From Propionibacterium sp. (GTDB taxonomy: Bacteria; Actinomycetota; Actinomycetes; Actinomycetales; Actinomycetaceae), in contig JAKECL010000029.1 in NCBI GenBank assembly GCA_030460725.1, positions 1 to 10,281 of the forward strand: a stretch of 10,281 nt of DNA, written 5' to 3'. Position numbers and translations under genes: made by a program. The notes beneath the pieces are model-generated. The model was not told the DNA's origin. It saw only the letters and a list, made by a program, of their open reading frames with translations, and searched no databases. This document shows, one piece after another, positions 1 to 5,816 of this stretch; within the stretch, counting starts at the first letter, position 1; each line of letters begins with the position of its first letter.

Positions 1-1000
1 AGCCGCTCGCGCTCCACCGGACGGTCGGCCCCTGGTGTGTCTGGGAGTGGGGGCGGGCGTTGTACTCGGCAACGACGTACTGCTCGAGGATGGCGTCGAG
101 GTCTTCGAGCGAGAGCGACGGGGAGGTGACCGGTGCGCCGTTCGTGCCGTGCGGGATGTACCCGGGCAGGTGCGGCAGGAGCTCGGTGGTGACGGTCCGG
201 TAGAACCGCTCGATCTTCCCCCGCCCTTGGGGGATCCCGACCCGGGAGTGGATCAGCCGGATGTGGGCGTCTAGGCAGACCTGCTCGAGGCGAGCGGAGG
301 TGAAGTCCGAACCGTGGTCGCTGTAGAGGACCTCGGGCAGCCCACAGACCGGCCAGCCCGGGTTCGTCTTGGCGTTGACGGCCTGGTGCAGGGCGAGCGC
401 CGTCTGCTCGGCCGAAGGTGCGCCGAGGAAGAGGGTGTAGCCGGCCACGGCGCGGGAGTAGTCGTCCAGGACCACCGTCAGCCAGGGGCGCACCTGGGTG
501 CCCTTGGCGTCGAGGATCGCCACGTCCAGGAGAGTGTGGTCGACCTGCCACTGCTCGTTGGGTCGCTCGGCCGAGCGCCGCAGCACCAGCTCGAACCTGT
601 CCCGGTATCCCGCGTCCCCGTGCTCGGCCAGAGCGCGCAGGCCGGGATCGATCCCGGCGACCAGGCTCCGGACGCTGGAGTAGCTGGGGGCAGACAGGCC
701 GCGATCGTGTGCGATGCCGGCCACGCGGCGGTGGATGAACGCCACTGTCGGAGCCGGCTTTGCCAGGGCGAGAGCTTCGACTATCTCGATCAGCTCTGCC
801 GGGATTCGACGCCGGCCATGATCGCTGCGTTGGCGCCGAGCGAGGCTGTGTGAGGTGGGGTCAGACCGGTAGGCGTGCGCCCAGCGCGAGAGGGTGCGCA
901 GCGGGACCCCCGACTCGGCTGCCAGCCGCGTCCATGGGACACCGTCGTCGTGGCGGCGCAGGAGAGCGATCTTGTCTGAGACCTCCCACCGCGCCGGCAC
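1..1000 (-). CDS. DDE transposase, Mu/TniA (rve) type, C-terminus outside window
   Basis: This is a transposase of the retroviral-integrase (rve) fold, the kind found in Tn552/Tn5053-like and Mu-like elements. It would cut and join the element ends. The frame is open for all 333 codons from a GTG at 998-1000 to the left edge. Residues about 5-45 look like a helix-turn-helix (ALLRRHDDGVPWTRLAAESG). The catalytic triad is visible: D154 in WQVDHT, D228 in LYSDHGSDF and E264 in GRGKIERFY, with the 35-residue D-E spacing of DDE enzymes. The end seen here (EYNARPHSQTHQGPTVRW) is where the Mu-type C-terminal domain begins, so an estimated 100-150 residues lie outside the window. The start follows the resolvase stop by two codons, and a GAGGGG ribosome-binding site overlaps that stop. 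IS481 membership is an alternative, but the resolvase partner argues for a Tn552/Tn5053-like element. A TniB-type ATPase would be expected further left. Confidence 0.85.
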   Translation of the reverse strand, partial: MPARWEVSDKIALLRRHDDGVPWTRLAAESGVPLRTLSRWAHAYRSDPTSHSLARRQRSDHGRRRIPAELIEIVEALALAKPAPTVAFIHRRVAGIAHDRGLSAPSYSSVRSLVAGIDPGLRALAEHGDAGYRDRFELVLRRSAERPNEQWQVDHTLLDVAILDAKGTQVRPWLTVVLDDYSRAVAGYTLFLGAPSAEQTALALHQAVNAKTNPGWPVCGLPEVLYSDHGSDFTSARLEQVCLDAHIRLIHSRVGIPQGRGKIERFYRTVTTELLPHLPGYIPHGTNGAPVTSPSLSLEDLDAILEQYVVAEYNARPHSQTHQGPTVRWSASG

Positions 1001-1006
1001 GTCCCC

Positions 1007-1573
1007 TCACATCGGCCGTGCGTCTTGGGCGAGGTGGCGATAGATCGTGCCGCGCGAGACCCCGAACGTCTCAGCGATCTGCTGGACCGTGTAGGACTTC
1101 TCGTCATACATCGCCCTGGCCTGACGCGCCTTCGTCGCCGTCATCTTGAACCGGCCCCCACCCTTGCGACCTCTCGCGCGGGCGGCGGCAAGACCGTCCT
1201 GGGTGCGCTCGACGATCAGGTCATGCTCGAACTCGGCGATGGCAGCGAGCATGTGGAAGAACAGGCGGCCACCCGGTGTCGTGGTGTCGATGCCCTGGGA
1301 CAGTGCCTTCAGACCGATGCCCCGCTGCTGAAGGCTCTCGACGACCTCCTTGAGGTTCCGCACCGATCGACCAAGCCGGTCGAGCTTAGTCACCACCAAC
1401 GTGTCACCGGAACGCAGGTACTCCAGCGCGTCGTCGAGTGCCGGCCGCTTGGCGAGCACACCTGAGGCGTGCTCGACGAACACCTTCTCGCACCCGGCGG
1501 CGGCGAGCAGGTCCGTCTGACCGTCCGGGTTCTGCTCCCGGGTCGAAACGCGCGCGTATCAGATCGAAGCCAC
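1007..1573 (-). pseudogene. Serine resolvase/invertase (Tn3/TniR type), disrupted by a TGA at codon 5
   Basis: This gene encodes a small serine recombinase that would resolve transposition cointegrates at a res site. Read from a GTG at 1571-1573 it gives M-A-S-I, then TGA (1559-1561), then YARVSTREQNPDGQTDLL and on through the whole domain. GGA (glycine) is expected in place of the TGA, as in the usual IGYARVST. The catalytic serine is the one in YARVST, just after the stop. The body is intact: KVFVEHASGV, LVVTKLDRLGRSVRNL, the GGRLFFHMLAAIAEFEHDLI block, and a C-terminal helix-turn-helix (YTVQQIAETFGVSRGTIYRHL). The length, 188 codons with the stop, fits the family. The only initiation that avoids the TGA is a GTG at 1481-1483, which yields a 158-residue product without the catalytic serine. 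It is probably inactive, unless the TGA is read through or is a sequence error. Confidence 0.8.
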
Positions 1574-1580
1574 GAGCCGA

Positions 1581-1697
1581 ATGTACCGCCAACGTGCCTC
1601 GCGGTACATAGGTCTCGGACACGGCCCATGAAACACGACGCGCCGTGCAGCACCGTGATGGGGGCGACGGTCTCATGGACGGTCATCCATGAGACAC
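1581..1697. promoter_or_regulatory. Candidate res (resolution) site: three dyads upstream of the resolvase gene
   Basis: Three dyad elements lie just upstream of the resolvase start. Dyad 1 is ATGTACCGC (1581-1589) and GCGGTACAT (1601-1609), perfect 9-bp arms spanning 29 bp. Dyad 2 (1611-1636) and dyad 3 (1669-1697) share arm sequences: read on the minus strand each begins GTGT(T/C)TCATGG and ends GAGACC. Dyad 3 has perfect 10-bp arms, GTCTCATGGA (1670-1679) and TCCATGAGAC (1686-1695). Serine resolvases act at res sites made of two or three subsites of roughly 25-34 bp placed next to their own gene, which this arrangement matches. Dyads 2 and 3 could instead be transposase-binding repeats at the element end. 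No terminal inverted repeat could be paired inside the window. Confidence 0.45.
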
Positions 1698-1735
1698 CCC
1701 AGGCCTGGTGGCTGTCGCCGGCCTCGAGGGAGGAA

Positions 1736-3679
1736 CTAGACACTGTCTGGGAGTAGCGAGCGTCGGCCGTCCGTCTGAGGCGTGTGGGTTCGGGCGGCGC
1801 GCAGTCCGTTCAGGATCACGATGACCTCGGCGACCTCGTGGACCAGGACCACGGCAGCGAGCCCCAGGACACCGAAGAGGGCGAGCGGGAGCAGCGCGGT
1901 GATGATCAACAGGGACAGGATGATGTTCTGGTTGATGATGCGGCGGCCCCGACGGGCGTGGTCGAACGCTCTGGGGATGAGACGCAGGTCATGGCCGGTG
2001 AACGCGATGTCGGCGGACTCGATCGCGGCGTCCGATCCGGTCGCGCCCATCGCGATGCCGATGTCGGCTGCCGCGAGAGCGGGCGCGTCGTTGATGCCAT
2101 CGCCGATCATCGCGACTGGTCCCGCCTCGGAGAACGCTCCGATCGCGGCGGCCTTGTCCTCAGGGCGCAGTTCCGCGCGCACGTCGACGATCCCCGCCTG
2201 GGCGGCAAGGGCCTGGGCTGTGCGGGTGTTGTCGCCGGTGAGCATCGTCATGCCGACCCCCTGGCTTGCGAGGGTACGGACGACCTCGGGGACTTCGGGG
2301 CGTAGTTCGTCTCGGACGCCGATCGCGCCGACTGGCGCTCCGTCGCGGTGCACGATCACGACGGTCATGCCTTGCTCTTCCAGTCCCTCGACCCGGTCGC
2401 CGAGCTCACCGGCGTCGAGCCAGCGCGGGCTGCCGACGGTGATCGTCGAACCATCGGCGGTGCCTTCGATGCCGTGCCCCGCCTGCTCGGTCACATCCGC
2501 CGCTGCGGTGACGCCCGGGGCGGCGGCGGTGATCGCCGCGGCGAGAGGATGAGTGCTGTGGTGCTCCAGTGCAGCGGCCCATGCGAGCACCTGTGCCTCG
2601 GTGAGGCCGTCGACGGTGAGGACTGCGGCGACGGCAGGCTGGTTGCGGGTGAGCGTGCCGGTCTTGTCAACGGCCACGTGCCGGACGGTGCCGAAGCGCT
2701 CGAAGACCGCTCCAGACTTGATGATCACTCCGAACTCGCTCGCCGCGCCGATGCCGGCGACGACTGTCAGCGGGACGGAGATCGCTAGCGCGCAGGGCGA
2801 GGCTGCCACCAGCACCACGAGGGCGCGCGTTGCCCACAGCTCTGGATCGCCCAGCAGCGAGCCGATGATTGCGACCAGCGCAGCAAGAATCAGGACACCA
2901 GGGACGAGCGGACGGGCGATCTTGTCGGCTAGGCGGGCACGTTCGCCCTTCTCGGTCTGCGCCTTCTCGACCAGCTCCACGATCGTGGTGAGCGAGTTGT
3001 CGGTGCCCGCCGCGGTCGCCTCGACCTCCAGTGCGCCGGCGCTGTTGATCGCGCCAGCCGAGACCGCGTGACCGGGCTCGACCTCCACCGGGATCGACTC
3101 GCCCGTGATCGCCGAGGTGTCCAGGCTGGAGCGTCCCGCCCGGACGATGCCATCGGTCGCGATCCGCTCTCCCGGACGAACCACCATGAGCTGGCCGACA
3201 GTCAGCTCCTTCGCCGCGACCTCGATGGAGGCCCCGTCGCGCAGCACGGTCGCGGTGTCCGGCACGAGCTTCAACAGCGCCCGCAGACCACCGCGGGCGC
3301 GATCCATCGCCTTGTCTTCCAGCGCCTCGGCGATGGAGTACAGGAACGCCAGAGCGGCTGCTTCCTCGACGTAACCGAGAAGGACCGCGCCGATCGCACT
3401 GATCGTCATCAGCAAGCCGATACCGATCTTGCCCTTGAAGAGCCTCCGGACCGCGCCAGGTGTGAAGGTCGACGCGCCCAGCAGCAGGCCGATCCAGAAC
3501 AGGACCAGAGCCACGGTCTCAGCCCCGGACCGCTCAGAGATCAGACCACTGAGAAATGCGACACCGGAGAAGATCGGGACCAGAACACTGCGGTCCTTCC
3601 ACCACGGCCGCTCCGCGCCCTCGAGCTCCTCACCTGTCGGCGTCGCACTCTCGTGCTCGCACCCACACGCCGCGCTCAT
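1736..3679 (-). CDS. P1B-type heavy-metal-exporting ATPase (CtpG-like; Cd/Pb/Zn/Co family)
   Basis: This 647-residue inner-membrane P-type ATPase would export soft divalent metals. Visible motifs in order: a short Cys/His-bearing N-terminus (CGCEHES) with no HMA domain; membrane segments at about 32-47, 55-75 and 85-118; the actuator TGES (192-195); the membrane metal-site motif SPC (294-296) in ASPCALAISVPL; the phosphorylation motif DKTGTLT (D338); HP in HHSTHPLA (377-378); TGDN (481-484); GDGIND (526-531); and a last membrane pair containing HEVAEV (H614-E615). The start is the ATG at 3677-3679, which overlaps the repressor stop as ATGA, so the two genes are translationally coupled. A longer open frame back to 3868 only shadows the repressor. 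SPC rather than CPC, plus the terminal HE, resembles P1B-4 and CtpG-type pumps. The CmtR-like neighbour suggests Cd/Pb. The exact metal is an inference. Confidence 0.9.
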   Translation of the reverse strand: MSAACGCEHESATPTGEELEGAERPWWKDRSVLVPIFSGVAFLSGLISERSGAETVALVLFWIGLLLGASTFTPGAVRRLFKGKIGIGLLMTISAIGAVLLGYVEEAAALAFLYSIAEALEDKAMDRARGGLRALLKLVPDTATVLRDGASIEVAAKELTVGQLMVVRPGERIATDGIVRAGRSSLDTSAITGESIPVEVEPGHAVSAGAINSAGALEVEATAAGTDNSLTTIVELVEKAQTEKGERARLADKIARPLVPGVLILAALVAIIGSLLGDPELWATRALVVLVAASPCALAISVPLTVVAGIGAASEFGVIIKSGAVFERFGTVRHVAVDKTGTLTRNQPAVAAVLTVDGLTEAQVLAWAAALEHHSTHPLAAAITAAAPGVTAAADVTEQAGHGIEGTADGSTITVGSPRWLDAGELGDRVEGLEEQGMTVVIVHRDGAPVGAIGVRDELRPEVPEVVRTLASQGVGMTMLTGDNTRTAQALAAQAGIVDVRAELRPEDKAAAIGAFSEAGPVAMIGDGINDAPALAAADIGIAMGATGSDAAIESADIAFTGHDLRLIPRAFDHARRGRRIINQNIILSLLIITALLPLALFGVLGLAAVVLVHEVAEVIVILNGLRAARTHTPQTDGRRSLLPDSV

Positions 3680-4035
3680 GCACCCGCTCCAGTCCCGCAG
3701 CAGCCCGGCACCGTGCACGTCGAGTCCACGCAGGGAGCCTGCTCGTCCACGGCGAGTGTCACGTCCACCAGAGCGACGAGGGCCGCAGCGAGATGCGGGT
3801 CGGCGATCTCGTAACGAGTCTGCCGTCCTTCGGGCTCTGCGACGACGATCCCGCAGTCTCGCAAGCACGTCAGATGGTTCGACACGTTCGAGCGAGTCAG
3901 CTCCAGCTCGCGCGACAGCACAGCCGGGTAGCTCGGGCTATCAAGAAGGGTCATCAGGATCCGGGAGCGCGTCGGGTCCGCCATGGCCCGGCCCAGCCGG
4001 TTCATGACGTCGAGACGCGAAGCAATAGTCAGCAT
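3676..4035 (-). CDS. cmtR: CmtR-like ArsR/SmtB-family metal sensor repressor
   Basis: This is a 119-residue winged-helix repressor that should release its operator on binding Cd(II)/Pb(II) and so derepress the adjacent ATPase. Residues 11-32 (MNRLGRAMADPTRSRILMTLLD) and the recognition region LTRSNVSNHLTCLRDCGIV are typical of Mycobacterium tuberculosis CmtR. The three known CmtR metal ligands are present at the same numbers: C57 and C61 in HLTCLRDC, and C102 in APCVD. C4 and C24, as I recall them from the M. tuberculosis protein, are replaced by Ile and Ser. The C-terminal tail adds three cysteines, C107, C112 and C113. I chose the ATG at 4033-4035 because it gives the family length (about 118) and N-terminus (MLT...) and lies 7 nt from a -10 box. 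A longer frame begins at 4107 but has no matching family sequence. It is first in an operon with the ATPase. Confidence 0.92.
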   Translation of the reverse strand: MLTIASRLDVMNRLGRAMADPTRSRILMTLLDSPSYPAVLSRELELTRSNVSNHLTCLRDCGIVVAEPEGRQTRYEIADPHLAAALVALVDVTLAVDEQAPCVDSTCTVPGCCGTGAGA

Positions 4036-4042
4036 GGACTGA

Positions 4043-4048
4043 ACTATA
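4043..4048 (-). promoter_or_regulatory. -10 box of the cmtR operon, probably leaderless
   Basis: Read on the minus strand, TATAGT is followed by 7 nt (TCAGTCC) and then the cmtR ATG. This puts the expected transcription start at or next to the A of the ATG. There is no Shine-Dalgarno sequence in the gap. Leaderless mRNAs of this form are common in actinobacteria. A weak dyad (CTG...CAG) overlaps the box and could be part of the repressor operator. No convincing -35 was seen. Confidence 0.55.
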
Positions 4049-4326
4049 CAGCCCTCGCTGACGCGTTGTTGGATCTGCGCCTCGCTCTGACGCCCGTCGC
4101 TGGCCACAAGTCAGTCGCGGTCAACCGAACGGCTTACCCGGGCCCGACAGTGGCAGCGCCGCACACGGCGGCACACCGAGCCGCCACCGAAACGTGCTGG
4201 AACCGCGCCATCAATCGATGCGACTCACACCATGACTCGTGGTCCCATGGCAAAAGGGTACCGAAAACGTCCCCATTTTGACAGCGTGCGTCGATCTTTG
4301 CTGTGGAAGAATGCACCCGTCTCAAT

Positions 4327-4348
4327 GACGTCGACGTCGACGTCGACG
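4327..4348. repeat. (GACGTC)n tandem hexamer, about 3.7 copies
   Basis: GACGTC is repeated three times and followed by GACG. The unit is itself palindromic, so the tract can fold on either strand. It lies in the non-coding gap downstream of yoeB. No function can be assigned. Confidence 0.8.
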
Positions 4349-4371
4349 CGGCACGCGGCGAACGCCATGTG

Positions 4372-4397
4372 TCACTCCCGCCCGCGGGCGGCCGTGA
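4372..4397 (-). terminator. Hairpin just downstream of yoeB, possible terminator
   Basis: A perfect 14-bp palindrome, CCGCCCGCGGGCGG (4378-4391), is flanked by TCAC (4372-4375) and GTGA (4394-4397), which extend the stem past a 2x2 mismatch. It begins 7 nt after the yoeB stop codon. No U-tract follows on the minus strand, but many actinobacterial terminators lack one. Confidence 0.4.
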
Positions 4398-4404
4398 GAG
4401 CGGC

Positions 4405-4659
4405 TCAGTAGTGGTACCTCGCCTGGAGAATGACCAAGTCGTCGCCGTCGACCAGATACACCAGTCGGTGTTCGTCAGTGATCCTCCTGGACCACGCCCC
4501 CTGCGCACCGTACTTGAGCTGCTCAGGCTTCCCGATACCGTCGAATGGATCGCGCAGGCATGCGTCAATGAGAGCGTTGAGTCGCTTGAGAGTCCTCCGG
4601 TCCGCGGTCTGCCAGTGCTTGTAGTCCTCCCACGCATACGAGGCCCAGACCAAGCGCAT
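4405..4659 (-). CDS. yoeB: YoeB-family mRNA interferase toxin
   Basis: This 84-residue RelE/ParE-fold toxin of the Txe/YoeB type cuts mRNA at the ribosome when its antitoxin is degraded. It has exactly the length of E. coli YoeB, and the catalytic residues fall at the same positions: E46 in KPEQLK, R65 in EHRLVY, and H83-Y84 as the terminal RYHY. The WSRRITDEHRLVYLV core is also typical. The toxin therefore looks catalytically intact. Its ATG (4657-4659) shares one base with the antitoxin stop (TGATG), so translation is coupled and the antitoxin is made first. Confidence 0.95.
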   Translation of the reverse strand: MRLVWASYAWEDYKHWQTADRRTLKRLNALIDACLRDPFDGIGKPEQLKYGAQGAWSRRITDEHRLVYLVDGDDLVILQARYHY

Positions 4660-4910
4660 CAGTCCTCCCGGTCGAGCTCGTGCGGCTCCGAGTCTCCCGA
4701 TCGAGCGCTCTCGTAGGCATCGAGCAGCCTGCGAGCATTGGCGGGCGAGCGGAACAGATAGGCAGTCTCCTGCCAGGCCGCGTACTCGTCGGCAGCCATG
4801 AGAACGGCATTGCCCTTCCGGGAGACGATCTCAACTGCGTCGCGATCCTCGTTCACACGTTCGATGAGGGGAAACAGGGTCTTGCGCGCTTCGCTGGCGC
4901 TGATGGACAT
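4659..4910 (-). CDS. yefM: YefM/Phd-family antitoxin
   Basis: This 83-residue antitoxin binds and neutralises the downstream toxin and, in this family, represses its own operon. The N-terminal dimerisation and DNA-binding part reads MSISASEARKTLFPLIERVN, followed by VEIVSRKGNAVLMAADEYAAW, the usual YefM pattern. The C-terminal tail is acidic (HELDRED), as expected for a toxin-wrapping segment. The ATG at 4908-4910 is chosen because it begins the family N-terminus and is preceded by AAGGAG about 11 nt upstream. The frame stays open to 5045 but without family resemblance. Confidence 0.93.
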   Translation of the reverse strand: MSISASEARKTLFPLIERVNEDRDAVEIVSRKGNAVLMAADEYAAWQETAYLFRSPANARRLLDAYESARSGDSEPHELDRED

Positions 4911-4937
4911 CCTCAGACCTCTCCTTGTGTCGATGGA

Positions 4938-4955
4938 ACCGTACCTATTTACGGT
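4938..4955 (-). promoter_or_regulatory. Palindrome upstream of yefM, likely autoregulatory operator
   Basis: ACCGTA (4938-4943) and TACGGT (4950-4955) form a perfect 6-bp inverted repeat around the AT-rich centre CCTATT. The core is GTAC-rich, and the repeat lies 28 nt before the antitoxin ATG, where the promoter should be. YefM proteins bind GTAC-containing palindromes in E. coli, so this is the best operator candidate. Confidence 0.5.
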
Positions 4956-5056
4956 ACCACTCGGATGTCGAAAGAGCCATGGTGTGCGTTGTGCATCCCT
5001 CCCTGTAGCGCCTACTCGTCGCTCGAGGGGCCGACGCCGCTCCATCCATCAACACG

Positions 5057-5088
5057 GGCGCGAGGGCGGCCGCTGTTGTCCTCGCGCC
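5057..5088. repeat. 9-bp inverted repeat upstream of the DHFR-like gene
   Basis: GGCGCGAGG (5057-5065) and CCTCGCGCC (5080-5088) are perfect 9-bp arms around a 14-nt loop that itself contains the palindrome GCGGCCGC. The right arm ends 29 nt before the gene at 5118 and overlaps where a -35 element would sit relative to a possible -10 (TACGAT, 5107-5112). It may be an operator or a leader hairpin. It does not match a named motif. Confidence 0.5.
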
Positions 5089-5117
5089 TTGTGACCCGCG
5101 TCGCACTACGATCAGGT

Positions 5118-5681
5118 ATGGGCACTCTCAGCTTCACCGCAACTGTCTCTGTCGATGGGTACGCCGCCGACGCCGACGGCGACTTCCAGTGGTCGGCGCC
5201 CAATGAGGAGGTCTTCGACTTCCACGTGGAGCGCATGGGGGCGGTCTCCACCGAGGTGCTCGGGCGCAGGACCTACCAGTTGATGAGGTACTGGGAGGCC
5301 GAGCCGGAGGGGGAGGACTGGGGCGAGGCAGAGCGCGAGTTCGCCCGCCGCTGGCTGGCCCTGGATTTGGTGGTCGCGTCCTCGACCCTTGGTGAGTCCG
5401 ATCTGGGGGAGGGGAGCGTGACCTTGACGCCCCACCTCGGCCTGGAGGAGCTCCAGCGCATCGTCGAGGATGCGGCGGGGGAGGTGGAGATCTTCGGACC
5501 GACAACGGCGGCGGAGGCGATCCGTGCTGGTCTGGTGCGGGACTTCAGGTTCTTCATCGTCCCGAAGATCGTGGGCGGTGGGCTGCGTGCGCTGCCTGAC
5601 GGCTGCAGGCTCGCCCTCGACCTCGTGGAGGAGCGGACCTTCGAGAACGGGGTCGTGCTCCTGCACTACCGGGGACGTTGA
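5118..5681 (+). CDS. Dihydrofolate reductase family protein (RibD C-terminal domain)
   Basis: This is a 187-residue cytoplasmic protein with the fold shared by dihydrofolate reductase and the RibD reductase domain. These proteins are usually NAD(P)H-dependent reductases, and the substrate of this one is unknown. The N-terminus shows the family strand FTATVSVDGYAAD (6-18). VLGRRTYQLM is the cofactor-side motif. EIFGPTTAAEAIRAGLVRDF, then FFIVPKIVGGG, match the second half, although the usual GG of the 'GG..l' motif is FG here. Many stand-alone actinobacterial homologues of this length exist with no known role. The ATG at 5118 starts the conserved strand. A possible -10 (TACGAT) lies 5 nt before it, so translation may be leaderless. 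No link to metal resistance is visible. Confidence 0.85.
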   Translation: MGTLSFTATVSVDGYAADADGDFQWSAPNEEVFDFHVERMGAVSTEVLGRRTYQLMRYWEAEPEGEDWGEAEREFARRWLALDLVVASSTLGESDLGEGSVTLTPHLGLEELQRIVEDAAGEVEIFGPTTAAEAIRAGLVRDFRFFIVPKIVGGGLRALPDGCRLALDLVEERTFENGVVLLHYRGR

Positions 5682-5714
5682 GATCGGGCCGTCCGTCGGG
5701 CGCGCGGGACACTC

Positions 5715-5750
5715 GCCGCCGTCGCACCCGACCGCATTGACGAGGGCGGC
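5715..5750. terminator. Inverted repeat between two converging genes, possible bidirectional terminator
   Basis: GCCGCCGTCG (5715-5724) and CGAGGGCGGC (5741-5750) pair at 9 of 10 positions around a 16-nt loop. They lie in the 135-bp gap between the ends of the DHFR-like gene and arsRC. The placement suits a shared terminator. No U-tract is present. Confidence 0.3.
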
Positions 5751-5816
5751 ACTGGTCGACCGAGGCATGGATGATCCTGCGGTGCTGGTTCGTGTTGGCC
5801 GCGGGTGACCCTGCTC

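Larger units (their letters stand above)
4049..4404. other. Non-coding gap between the cmtR promoter and yoeB
   Basis: No credible gene was found here; open frames lack recognisable domains and are shadows of neighbours. The stretch around 4240-4320 is poorer in GC than its surroundings and contains AAAACGTCCCCATTTTGAC (4264-4282), which resembles an insertion-sequence end but has no partner. It also holds a GACGTC hexamer repeat at 4327-4348 and a strong hairpin at 4372-4397, both listed separately. The gap separates two modules of different function and may be an old junction. Confidence 0.5.

Noticed and set aside
1699..1708. Palindrome CCAGGCCTGG downstream of the ATPase as a terminator
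   Set aside because: It is ten base pairs with no loop and no U-tract, and it adjoins the res-like dyads, so it has no separate support.
1784..3814. Several plus-strand frames opposite the ATPase
   Set aside because: They are antisense shadows of the ATPase codons, rich in Asp, Gly and Arg with no domain.
3680..3868. In-frame extension of the ATPase that would add 63 N-terminal residues
   Set aside because: It is antisense-free but entirely inside the cmtR gene in another frame, is Arg-rich with no family similarity, and the ATGA overlap gives a better start at 3679.
4303..4716. Plus-strand frame across yoeB
   Set aside because: It is antisense to the complete and conserved toxin gene. Its VDVDVD stretch comes from the GACGTC repeat.
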